NCBI GenBank assembly: GCA_030248225.1
Contig: JASANE010011637.1
Span: 16,243 to 80,242 of the forward strand
Direction of reading: 5' to 3'
Source of the DNA: Trileptium ribeirensis
Taxonomy: Eukaryota; Nematoda; Enoplea; Enoplida; Thoracostomopsidae
Length of the DNA: 64,000 nucleotides
Numbering within the stretch: position 1 is the first letter of the stretch; every line of letters begins with the position of its first letter. The position numbers were made by a program, and so were the translations under genes. Below the pieces are notes generated by a model. It was not told the origin of the DNA, did not search any database, and saw nothing but the letters and a program-made list of their open reading frames with translations. This document shows, one piece after another, positions 25,501 through 35,480 of the stretch.

Positions 25501-25936
25501 AAAATGTGAGATTGTTCAAACTCAAATAACAACCAAGCATCATAGCAACCAAAACCGGTTGCTGTCAATCGATAGTAGTGGGTAGTAGTAGGTAGCATAA
25601 TAGTGTAAACAATATGTCAAATAAAATTAAAATAGGAAACTATACAGACAACACCTTTCTTCGAATTTAGAAATGAGGCCCACAGACAGAGAATAGGCGT
25701 GTCAGTATTCGTCAAAACACATTCGTGTTGGCATATTTATAACATAAAAAGACTTAGCCACCACGAAATATTTTAACGACTGCAATTTATCGTGTGACAA
25801 ATTTTTAATAATTAAATTGTAGCGATCACAGCGGGAAGACCTCGAAATATTTGTATGAAATATTACTGGACTATCTCTGCACTTATAAAGTTCATAAGCT
25901 TAATCAGCTTTATATTATAATTTTCTGGGAAGCATT
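22547..25936. other. Upstream region of the DEG/ENaC exon; no recognisable gene
   Basis: It should include the 5' UTR and promoter of the minus-strand channel gene. A 132-codon frame at 24632-25030 has no family resemblance. 24890-25210 alternates G/C-runs with AT-rich DNA (ggggga, ccacccctgcc, gggaaaatt), similar in style to 40640-40760, 42150-42522 and 50690-51090. These may be small non-autonomous elements. Confidence 0.45.
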
Positions 25937-26193
25937 GTGTAGCCTACCTGGTCCTAGGGTGTTTAGTCCCACCGTAGATTACACACGAATTAACAGTTGG
26001 TTACTACAATATTCCCAATGCTAGCACCACGGACTATTTATTTTACGAGCCTATTCCTAAGGCCTTAATGTGTCACCACTTATATCGGATATAGTTTATT
26101 TCTCACACTACAACAAATTACAAATGCTTCACACTTTAAACAAATAAACGGCTGAACCGTACTCACCTTGATCGCACAGCTTCTGAGGCCGAC

Positions 26194-26228
26194 TGAGGTC
26201 CTGATCTAACCGCGCAACCGCTTAAATA
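26194..26228 (-). promoter_or_regulatory. Possible LTR core promoter (TATTTAA and TCAGTC)
   Basis: On the minus strand TATTTAA (26228-26222) is followed about 34 bases later by TCAGTC (26196-26191), an arthropod-type initiator. It sits inside the candidate LTR in the correct direction. A second initiator-like word is absent nearby. Confidence 0.4.
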
Positions 26229-26529
26229 CCCGAGCTATAAGTCTACTCCAAATTTTCTCCTTATTGATTTCTCTATGCCATCGAAATTACATAATAAGTT
26301 TTCCAAGTTTTACTCAGGCGCCACTCCCCAAAAATTCTCTCTTAAACCTAAGTGAATTTTAGTCGTTAGAGAATGAGTTTTTATTAATTTCCCCAGATTC
26401 TTAAGTATAACCAAAATTTAAGATTTTATCCGAAAATCCAGCATATACACATACACATATCCGCTAATGTAGGCCTAATGCATAAGGTACCCTACCCTTA
26501 CACTCAAATTCGATATATTTAAATTCTAT

Positions 26530-26967
26530 GCCTTCGGCTTACATAAAACTCTTGTAAATTTGTGCCTCCTGTAAAACTCTCTCGAAATTAGCTAAGTCTT
26601 AAAATTTCTCCTGCACCCTGTACAAAAATTCCAGCACAGACTAAATAAATTAAATGCACATACAGACACAAACGCATGTACACAAGATTCTGCCAACATA
26701 TAAATTCATAAACATACTAATGCATAATCACACATCTTGTATTAATAGATACACGAACAATACACATACATTTGCAACACATTTACAATCAACAACTATA
26801 GCGCATGGTTAACACTAAATACATGGGACAAGCAGTAAACAACAAACGTTTATACAACAGCCAGTGATGCAGGGTGCCTTTAGAAAACTGCAACTATAGC
26901 TGCAGGCGGGTTGAGGTTTAAGTAAAGGCCTTTTATGGTATAGAGTAGATAGGTACGCACTGTTACA
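26530..26967 (-). repeat. 438-bp direct repeat, left copy (LTR U3 part)
   Basis: Highly similar to 29994-30427 over its whole length, both ending in gtacgca(c)YgttacA. It contains ccagtgatgcagggtgcc and agctgcaggcgggttgagg. Interpreted as the U3 part of an LTR on the minus strand. Confidence 0.85.
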
Positions 26968-26982
26968 TTACCCCTCTTCGGC
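26968..26982 (-). other. Polypurine tract next to the LTR
   Basis: The minus strand reads GCCGAAGAGGGGTAA immediately before TGTAACAG, the arrangement expected for plus-strand priming at the 3' LTR of a Ty3/gypsy-like element. The preceding minus-strand sequence (TTTGGGGACAAATTT) is also typical of pol ends in this group. Confidence 0.6.
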
Positions 26983-28820
26983 ATAAAAATTTGTCCCCAA
27001 ATTTTCTTTAATTTTCACATAAACACGGTGCAAAATCGCTCGACATGGCACCGTATTGTATCAACAACTGTTCTATTCATATAGCACATTTGATATTTAT
27101 GTGTTTTAATTCCATTCAACGTCTTATCACGGAAAGAATATTATATGTTCAGTCATCAAACGTATCAGGGTCTGGAAAGATAATATGATCCAACCATATA
27201 GTCCAATAGACACCTTTTCGAATATAGCACCACGATATACCAAGACACACCATAATCACGAAAACCGCCAGCTTACGGACGCAATGTTCTACCACCATCA
27301 GTCATAGTACACAGTCATTTACGCAACCCCGGAATATCAAGAATTTCATTTTATATATAACGTTATTGACCGCGACCAATCTGCCCACACAACGACTAGT
27401 TCATTTTAATAAACATTGTCACCCCGAGTGAACCAACGATTGACATTGAACGGCAAACAATTTTGTTCGTCCGGGTTGACACATGATGAAGGGTTGTAGC
27501 GCAGAATTGTATAGAGACTATAACACATTCATAAGTCATTATAGGTTGCGGCTATTCTAAATTCCGAGCGCTGACGTTATACATTGCGTCACAGTAGTCA
27601 AATATCCATTATGCATACACAAATTTTTAGTATTTTCAAACACACAAACTTATACATATTTTAGTAACACTTCTCCTAAACAATGTCAAATCAAATATCA
27701 AAGCACATTATTCTCATTATATCACCGAGAAGCTGTCATTACGAAGATACGTCAGATCTGTAATTGGTGGATTGGAGTTTGAATTTGGGTTAAATTTGAA
27801 AGTGAGTCTGATATTTGAATTTAACCAGCTCGTATATCAATACCTTGGTCGCGCTGTAATATATTCATGTACGCGCACAAGTTTTCACAAAATTCAACAA
27901 AATTTAGACACATTACATAGTTTTTCTACATGGTTTTTTTAAATAAATACTTACAACTTTAGACATTTTCATTTTTTAGTTTTAGGAACAGGCTAGGTAT
28001 CATGTTCCAAAGTTAACAAGTTTTTTCTTGCTAACGAAGTAAACTAAGCTGAACGCCGAATAAGGAAGAAATGGTTCACCCCATGCAATTTGAATTTGAG
28101 TTTTTTTCGTGGTCTTCTAGTCACAAAGTACAATAATCACACCCCTGTATGTTGCTGAATGATATTTCATAACCAGTGGTGCTATAAAATGCGAAAAATT
28201 GTGCTACACGGTGCAAGTACTGCCTATTTCATTAAAATTATACAGCCAGATTCGAAGTAAATAATATAGCTTAATGTATTAGGAGACAAGTCTTGCTGAC
28301 ATACTATGCAATAGTGGTTAATTGTCAGTGTAATTTTATTAGTTCTTCTTAAACGTAGGTAAAGTTCTAAAACAGTTGTTTATTTCTTCTTATACCGCAT
28401 GCATACGTTATATCTTTCACATCTACACAAAATATCATACACAAGGAGATACACACGCTAAAACTTTAAATATTAGGTTGATATACATACGTTTGAGCAA
28501 CAATATTTTGCTGTTGTTTCTTTTTGTAAAGACATTTGCCGCTGTAATTCTACAGTCATCATATTTTTTGTATTTATTTACATTCACAATAGTTCTGCAG
28601 GATATACAAATGCATGGCAATAACAAATCAAGACAAAACAAGCTGAAGCAACTTCTTACTAGCTGGTGTGCGAAATAAAACAATATACGCATCTTGTGTT
28701 TTTCAGCAGTTGTATATTTATTTTTGTACATATACATTACATGCACTTATAAATCAAAGCATAAGTTCACCAGCGCATATGCACATATACTTTTATACAC
28801 TATTTATCCTGGCTAGATTA
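26983..28820. other. Decayed interior of the LTR element, no frames kept
   Basis: No reverse transcriptase, integrase or gag motif could be read on either strand. 28380-28800 is rich in short tacata/cacata words like those in the U3 repeats and may be a diverged piece of them. Confidence 0.4.
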
Positions 28821-28861
28821 TATCGGGTCCCCGGAGACATAATACCCCTCCGAGCCCGGTA
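28821..28861. other. Hairpin 1
   Basis: TATCGGGT pairs with GCCCGGTA (8 pairs including G-T), then after a small internal loop CGGAG pairs with CTCCG; the apical loop is ACATAATACCC. Confidence 0.55.
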
Positions 28862-29280
28862 TTTTTCTCGCAAAGGGACATAAATAGCCGAGTGATAATT
28901 AGGGTACCTGTAGCATAATAAAAATCAGGACTAGCAACTAACACCCTACAGAGTGCTAAACATAAGAGGACCATTTGCCGTTTTTTGTACTAAACGTTTT
29001 TGCTAAACATAAATACATTGGCGGATATAGAATGCTCACAGCAGCCTCTGTTCAATACATACACAGCTTCGTTCTGCGATTACCTTCACGATTATTTTGC
29101 AAAGCATTTTGTGTTCCATGTTTACTTATCTATTCTTAAAACAATCTATTGTTGCTGCGATAGAATCTACTACAGATGCATGCCAACAATAAGGAAGAGC
29201 AGCAAACTAGTCTACACAATTTTTTTCGTTTACTACCAGGGCTAACAATTTTATTTATACCGCTAGCGCGAATAGCAGAC

Positions 29281-29312
29281 AGCTCGTAGGGACATAAAAT
29301 CCCCTGCGGGCT
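29281..29312. other. Hairpin 2
   Basis: AGCTCGTAGGG pairs with CCCTGCGGGCT: 11 pairs, two of them G-T, no bulge; loop ACATAAAATC. Confidence 0.6.
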
Positions 29313-29332
29313 CGTTTTAAAATATAAGCAGT

Positions 29333-29364
29333 GGCACACAGGGACATTGCACCCCCTGTGTGTC
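29333..29364. other. Hairpin 3
   Basis: GGCACACAGGG pairs with CCCTGTGTGTC: 11 pairs with one G-T; loop ACATTGCACC. Confidence 0.6.
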
Positions 29365-29387
29365 AATTTTTTTCATAATTTAGCGGC

Positions 29388-29415
29388 GCATATGGGACTT
29401 AAAACCCTCGTATGT
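29388..29415. other. Hairpin 4
   Basis: GCATATGGG pairs with CCC and GTATGT: 9 pairs with a two-base bulge; loop ACTTAAAA. Confidence 0.5.
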
Positions 29416-29458
29416 CGTCAAGACGAAAACGGACATCACAGCCGCGCGGACAACGGAC

Positions 29459-29491
29459 GACCCACAAGGACATAAATTCTCCTTGTGGGTC
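29459..29491. other. Hairpin 5
   Basis: GACCCACAAGG pairs with CCTTGTGGGTC: 11 Watson-Crick pairs; loop ACATAAATTCT. Confidence 0.65.
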
Positions 29492-29755
29492 AACCTAGGG
29501 AGCCCATATACATAAAAAATAGGGCCGTTGGGTTTGTGTTCTAGGAATAAGTAAAAATATTGCAACTTCCTTGAGTTGAGTTTTAATATGAGATAGAAAA
29601 TTTCACACGATAGTGCAAAGGCACAAAACACCAAATCTGCACACACAAATGTGATGGATAAAACGACACATTTAGGGTTCACTTGAGGAAAATCAATTTT
29701 TGACCATTTTTACACGGGATTACACCCCTGAGGAACATATGTACTGAAACAAAGT

Positions 29756-29790
29756 CGAACTGGATGGCAACTAAACCGGAGCCCAGTTCG
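29756..29790. other. Hairpin 6 (second loop type)
   Basis: CGAACTGG pairs with CCAGTTCG: 8 Watson-Crick pairs; loop ATGGCAACTAAACCGGAGC, with GG...CC able to pair inside it. Confidence 0.65.
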
Positions 29791-29905
29791 CAAACCATTT
29801 ATTGATAAAGTACACATATTTAAAATAGGTAGGTACAGGGCTTGGGAACCTATCGAAAATATTACTATTTTTTCACCCTTGAGCACAAGATGCATTGCAT
29901 ACACG

Positions 29906-29938
29906 CGGCTAGATGGCCCCTAAACCGGAGCCTAGCCG
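29906..29938. other. Hairpin 7 (second loop type)
   Basis: CGGCTAG pairs with CTAGCCG: 7 Watson-Crick pairs; loop ATGGCCCCTAAACCGGAGC, differing from hairpin 6 at two positions while the stem is unrelated. Confidence 0.65.
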
Positions 29939-29993
29939 AAGACAGACGGTAATTATGTGCTAAAGAACACATATCTAAAGTACATTGAGCAGT

Positions 29994-30427
29994 GCCTTAG
30001 GCTTACATAAAACTCCTTTAAATTTGTGTCTCCTGTAAAACTCTCTCGAAATTAGCTAAGTCTTAAAAGTTCACCTGCACCCTGTACAAAAATTCCAGCA
30101 CAGGCTAAATACATTAAATGCACATACAGGGACAAACACATGTACACAAGATTCTGCCAACATATAAATTCATAAACATACTAATACATAATCACACATC
30201 TTGTATAAATAGATACACGTACAATACACATACCTTTCCAGCACATTTACAATCAACAACTATAGCACATAGTAAACACTATATGGGTCAAGCAGTAAAC
30301 AACAAACGTTTATACAACAGCCAGTGATGCAGGGTGCCTTTAGAAAATTGCAACTATAGCTGCAGGCGGGTTGAGGTTTCAGTAAAGGCCCTTTAGGGTA
30401 TAGAGTAGATAGGTACGCACCGTTACA
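29994..30427 (-). repeat. 434-bp direct repeat, right copy (LTR U3 part)
   Basis: Partner of 26530-26967, starting 3.46 kb after it. Homology stops abruptly at 29994, just beyond hairpin 7, so this 5' LTR is truncated or rearranged. The outer end is the complement of TGTAACGGTGCG. Confidence 0.8.
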
Positions 30428-33400
30428 ATTGCCTATAAATTTAGAAAGTTTTCTATTTTTTGGTGTCCGGAGAGAGAAATAAAGTTCTTGTGGTTTTGTA
30501 TTGCACTGAAAATAGTCGTAACGAAATCCTTATAACACATACGTCTTTAAAAAATTGTCTTAATTTTTGATTAAAGCATTTTAAGATGATTGTTTACCAT
30601 CTCTATCCATGGCATGTGTACACAAATTTCATGCAATCTTCAACAGCATGGCTGTTTTCAGACCGGCATAGAATATGATAAGACAATCTTTTTGACACAA
30701 TAATTGTTTGCGGCTAGGCATTTTCCGGCAAAGAATTATAGATTGCTGAAAATGAGCGCTCGAATCGAGCGGACGTCCCATTGAGTGCGCTAAGAGCAAA
30801 AATGGTGAAAATTTCTTCTTTTGTCTGTCACTCTAACTTCATAAAAATTTTTGGGTGTTTGAATTTCGGTAAATTTTTTATGTAATTTTTTCGACACGTA
30901 TGAAGACGCGTCTTTTACAGAGAATTCACATGTAATGTTTCGGTCAAAATTGCCAAAACCGGGTTTTTAAGATTACTTGGCCAATTTTGGCCAAAGGGTT
31001 TATTTGTGTTTCGTGATAGGCGTTCAAATAGAAAACTCATCTCCATGAACCATATTTCTGCTGAATAGTCTATCTTCATTTGCTTGCTTATATACTGATC
31101 TCAGGACATTTAGATCGGTCTATATGGGTTTTCAGGTACGTTTTCAGAGTTTCAAGTATACAGTGGTGTGGTCGTCTGGAACTCAATACGACTGCGCAAT
31201 ACTTTTTAGTGGTTTTCAAAAGGTTTACGTTCAACTGTCAACGAACCTGATTTAAGACTGAATTTGGTCTCTCGTCGCTTATGTGGTTATTTCTTGATTT
31301 CTGATATTTCAAATTAGCTATTATAATAGATTTTTTAACAAGCAGAATAGGTGGCATGTTACCTACTATAGTACTAGAATTATAAGGCTTCTGTGCTCCA
31401 GTGGTTTAGGGTAGTGTATTCATCAAACACAAAGCATGGCACAAGTTATTACACATGATTTTAACTGTTGAAGAAACCTTGCTCGCTCCGTTGCACCATC
31501 GCCTGGTAGATACTAGAGCAATACGTCGTCTTATGTAGCCTTGGTTAAGATTCGTATTGCTAGGTGGGCCTTGGGGGATTTATCTCTTTGAAATATCTGG
31601 GTCCTGTCCCACCTATTTGGAGAAGCCAGTTGCTTAATTACGGCTAATTTCGCTGTCGCTGTTGCCGGGAACGTGAGAACCAAAATTCGTGGTAGCGGTA
31701 CAAGTCGGTGGTCCAAGACCCGGGGGGGTAGTTTTGGTGGGCCAAGAACATTAGTGGTGTAATAATGGTTATTATCTGCTTCGTGACTGATAAACTTCAA
31801 AGAGGGCGGTGGGTGGGTAATGTCTCAAATGAGAACATTCCAGGTTGACCAGAACCAGGGAAAACGGAGATCTCAGAAAAAACCGGGGATTTCAAAGCTG
31901 CTAGTTCAAAAACTGGCAAACAGGGAATTTTTTTTCAGATAGGTTTTGTAATGACATTTAGATTTGTTTGTGTTAGTGGACCATATTTTAGTGTTAGTGA
32001 AACTATTTGGCTTTCCAAGCATGTGAGCTAGTGGGGTCAGCTATAGGACTTCTGCGATCACCGGTATCGGCGTTATCGAATTCGTAATTTTGATGTTTCA
32101 ATATTTCAGAACAGCAAAAATTTGAAACTAATTAGAAAATGAAGAACCAAATTTATTTTCCACACATACAGAAACATTGGCTTCAAGCCACCAATTCACA
32201 CCATGCTCTTCCTTACAATGAACGTGGACGGTTTGAGTCGATATGCACCGCACCTCACAAACCCTTCTTTCCGAGTAAAATTTCTGCTGGACAGGTTGGG
32301 AGTTACGAGATGCGGTGGATCAGGAAGACTAATCGTCAATGTTCCCAATAATATTTACCTTTATTCAGAATTAATAATACCAGTGTCTTCTGTAATAAAT
32401 TTAATCCAATCATAGGTTGTCCCTGTGCTAAAAATTTTATATCTATTTTATTTTAGCTGGAAAATATAAGTGAATATATACTGATATTTTCTTTCAGTCT
32501 ATTGATCTACGATAACAGCCGCTATAAGCGAGGCGGCTCAAACCTGGCCCTCGACAACTGAAACTGAAACTTGTCATGAAAACGTTGCGGGGGCGGTCGG
32601 TGAGCATAACGTTATGAATGGTGGTGCCGCAGCTACATCAGACGGTTTCACCAGGCCAATTTTTACCGGGGTCATAGCAACACATTTTGACACTTTGATT
32701 TTGGCTTATCGCTTGAGTGGAGCGCCGTAGTCATTTAATCAATGACTGGAGACCTTTCAATCGTGGTTGGGCGCCCGTAGTGCTGTTTAGACCATGGCTG
32801 AAGACTTTCCTGCTGCTTTGTCACCAACAAAATCCGTTAAGTAGGTCTGTGGACATCCCTCGGTAACCTATTGCCACTAAAACAATTCACTGGAATTTTA
32901 TGCAGACACACAAGCTCCGCATGCAGTAATAAAACAATTAGTGGACAAGACTTTTTCTACCTTTTGTGCAATTTAATAAGACAGTTACGTCTCGTAATAA
33001 TACCATCATTGCCGATGACGAAAACTATCCAAAACAAGCCAAAAATATGCCAAAAACATGCTTAAAATTGAAATTTCGTCTCCCCCGCTTGAGATTTCGC
33101 CGAAGAATGAACATGGGACGAATTTGAAATTTTTCTGGGAGTGAAAAGGTCAAGTGTACGGCCAAGACTAGAGCAGCATAGCAGTATTGAGCACATTTGG
33201 AAAAGGAGCCATTGAAGCGCCCGTTACTGTTTCAAAATATATTTGACAATTTTGATATATTAATTTTTTGCCATCTCTTGGGCGAACGAAACGAAAATGT
33301 TGGACGCGGTTTTTTTATGCACTGTGTGCCGATATGTCGTGCGGTGCAGCCGTGGTATGATGAATGTTACTATTGAAGGTAGCGGCCTGAAATATCAGGC

Positions 33401-34469
33401 CCGTGCGGGGGGGACGGAGGTGACTCAAAGAAGTGCATTCTCCTTCAGTGAATTTATATTCATCGTTGCCCGAATGAAATTGTTAAAGGAAACTGATATT
33501 TTTAAAGCAAAACCGCTTTTTTGTCAAAGAAACCGACGAATTCATAATGAATTGTCGCTAGTCACCCTGAAGTTCTGTAATGTCTATGCGGATAGAATAT
33601 TTTCGTTAAATGTCTTAAAATTGCGTTTGTAGTATATAAATACGACTTTATTCTTTGCAGACGACGAAATTCTCGGTACATAATATCTGTTATAGTCAAT
33701 GCTGCTTTGATGGTCGAGCCCAAGCGATCAGTTTTGCGACGTTATATATTCAATGTCATCAACTCCGCAGTGGGATTGTACCATACGACAGTGATTTCAA
33801 TTGGCTGCTGTAAACTAGTTCTAGCTCTGCTGTATTTGGAGGTTTTGCAGCATTGATTTGGGTGGCTGAACAGATAATTGACGTGTTCTCCTCCGATTGG
33901 AACGTTTCAGGATTGGTAAAGGTCTGCAATAATCAGCTGTGCTCTGTAGGCCGACATCCTCCCTGATGGTTCATGCAGTTCTGTTGCTTCATCAGCAAAA
34001 GTGTTCCTTCATTTTGAGGTATGAGCTAAATCTTAAGGGGGTGACCTTAGGGGCTAACCCCCTTACTTATTTCCTATCGACATCTATGATATATATTTCA
34101 TAATATGAAGACTGGTTCATCTTGTCGGCAAAATATGAAATGTCGATACCATGCTACTTCGTTTGTGCATCCATTGATGAGACATCTTGCAGTTCGTTGT
34201 TTGGCTTGGGTAATTACTAATCTAGGTTGAGTAGCAAAGCTTATAATTATTATTTGCGTTGTACTGCACAAAAATTCACTGCATGTTTTGTGAACCACTT
34301 ACAAAAGTTATTACTTCTTGTAATAGTTTGCTTTGTATGGCAGAAAAAACTACTGAATTTGCTGTATTGATTTATTGGTGTCTGGAGACAGTCACCTTGA
34401 ATGCTACAATGTTTAGCAATCGTATGTTTATATCACAAGGCAAGGGCGCGTCTTATCTACGTGTCGGCG
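30428..34469. other. No recognisable gene; dispersed repeat near 31050-31510
   Basis: 31050-31510 shares ordered motifs (gggttttcaggtac, aactcaatacgac, tcaaacacaaagc, ttgctcgctccgttgca) with 55200-55875 and 58037-58680, as a very diverged member. The frames at 31531-31800, 32139-32415 and 33297-33632 match nothing I know. Confidence 0.45.
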
Positions 34470-34750
34470 ATGGCGTGAAAAATGGTTGCTTTCGCGGGGA
34501 ACAGTGATTTAGTCTGGGGATATAGTTATCGTCATAGACCGTCAAAGTTGTTATTTTAGGCCTACAAGTGTGTGTTTGAACTAGATTGGTGCAGTGAAAG
34601 CTGTTTTACGTATCATATGTCACGTAAAGTGATTCAGATAGGTGAAAATGGTTGCCTTTAGGTGGGTACAGTGACTTGGGTTATCCATATAGTAATCATA
34701 GATCGTCAATACGGTGATTTTAGAGGCCAACAGTGTCGGTTTAGAGCCAT
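34470..34750 (+). repeat. Diverged tandem duplication of about 167 bp
   Basis: gaaaaatggttgc...acagtgatttag...tagttatcgtcatagaccgtcaa at 34477 recurs as gaaaatggttgc...acagtgacttgg...tagtaatcatagatcgtcaa at 34644. A third, more diverged relative lies at about 36330-36440. Confidence 0.65.
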
Positions 34751-34879
34751 TTTGGAGAAAATAAAGGCATTTGCAGATGGGAAAAATCAGGTTGACTAGA
34801 GAGAAAAAATGCCTTTAACGGGAAAGGAAAAAGAAACCTATGTACACCACTTGGAAAATGCTATTTTTATCCGCTTTAT

Positions 34880-35480
34880 TATTATTTAGCGGAGCAAAAC
34901 GAAGCGTTTTTGTTTTCATCAGGGGTCAAAATTCGACACTGTCTGTCCGTCCGTCCATTGAACTCTTCAATAACTGCTGGGCTGGTTTTAAAAAACTTTT
35001 TTTTTCGGACAGGTCAAAACATATAGATTTTGACAATATTTGCTATTGTTAATTAGTAATTACCTAATAGTGTTAGCCTATTTTTATCATTTTAAAACAA
35101 AAAATGCATATTTTTCAATAAATAATTGTAAAGCTATTATTTTGGTGCATATACTACATCTCGCCGTGGAGATTGTGAATCTCGTGCTTATTTACTATTA
35201 GAGAAGTTAATAATGCTAATTAGTTAATTAGCTAATTACTAATTAATTGTTAATTATTTAATTTTTTGAAAATTGCTCAAAAATTAAAAATATATTGGAC
35301 CTGGGGGGTTTTCATGTCGCTGATTATGTGGCTTTTAAAGCTCTAGGATTTCATCATGGGTGGTAGGTAATTAATTAGCTAATTAGTTGATGTTACTAAT
35401 TAGCTAATTTTTTAGCTAGCGAGCTTTTCGTATGGTGGATTTGACATGAATTGCCTAAAATTTGTTAATTATTATAAATT
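34880..35480 (+). repeat. Dispersed repeat with GCGAAGCG head and TAATTAG tracts, copy 1
   Basis: Head: agcggagcaaaacgaagcg, gtctgtccgtc and ataactgctgggctggtttt. Body: nested palindromic TTAATTAGCTAATTA tracts, then a gggggttttc.atgtcgctg block. The same order is found at 53950-54910. No coding capacity. Confidence 0.7.

Larger units (their letters stand above)
25937..26967 (-). mobile_element. Candidate 3' LTR of a minus-strand LTR retroelement
   Basis: Read on the minus strand the segment begins TGTAACAGTGCG at 26967 and could end ...TACACA at 25937, fitting TG...CA ends. A polypurine tract lies immediately upstream and a TATA/Inr pair lies inside. The right boundary is well supported because a direct repeat ends at the equivalent base (30427). 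The left boundary is inferred only from the dinucleotide and the promoter layout. Confidence 0.5.
28821..29938. ncRNA. Hairpin series with conserved loops and unrelated stems
   Basis: At least seven good hairpins (28821-28861, 29281-29312, 29333-29364, 29388-29415, 29459-29491, 29756-29790, 29906-29938) plus two weak ones (28867-28892, 29713-29730). In the first five the loop opens ACATAAA or a variant and is closed by GG(G):CC(C). In the last two the 19-base loop ATGGCMMCTAAACCGGAGC is the same while the stems are unrelated. Conserved loops with pairing-preserving stem changes suggest a selected RNA (or single-stranded DNA) structure. It lies between the two LTR-like repeats. Whether it is transcribed is unknown; the typing as ncRNA is tentative. 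Confidence 0.45.
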
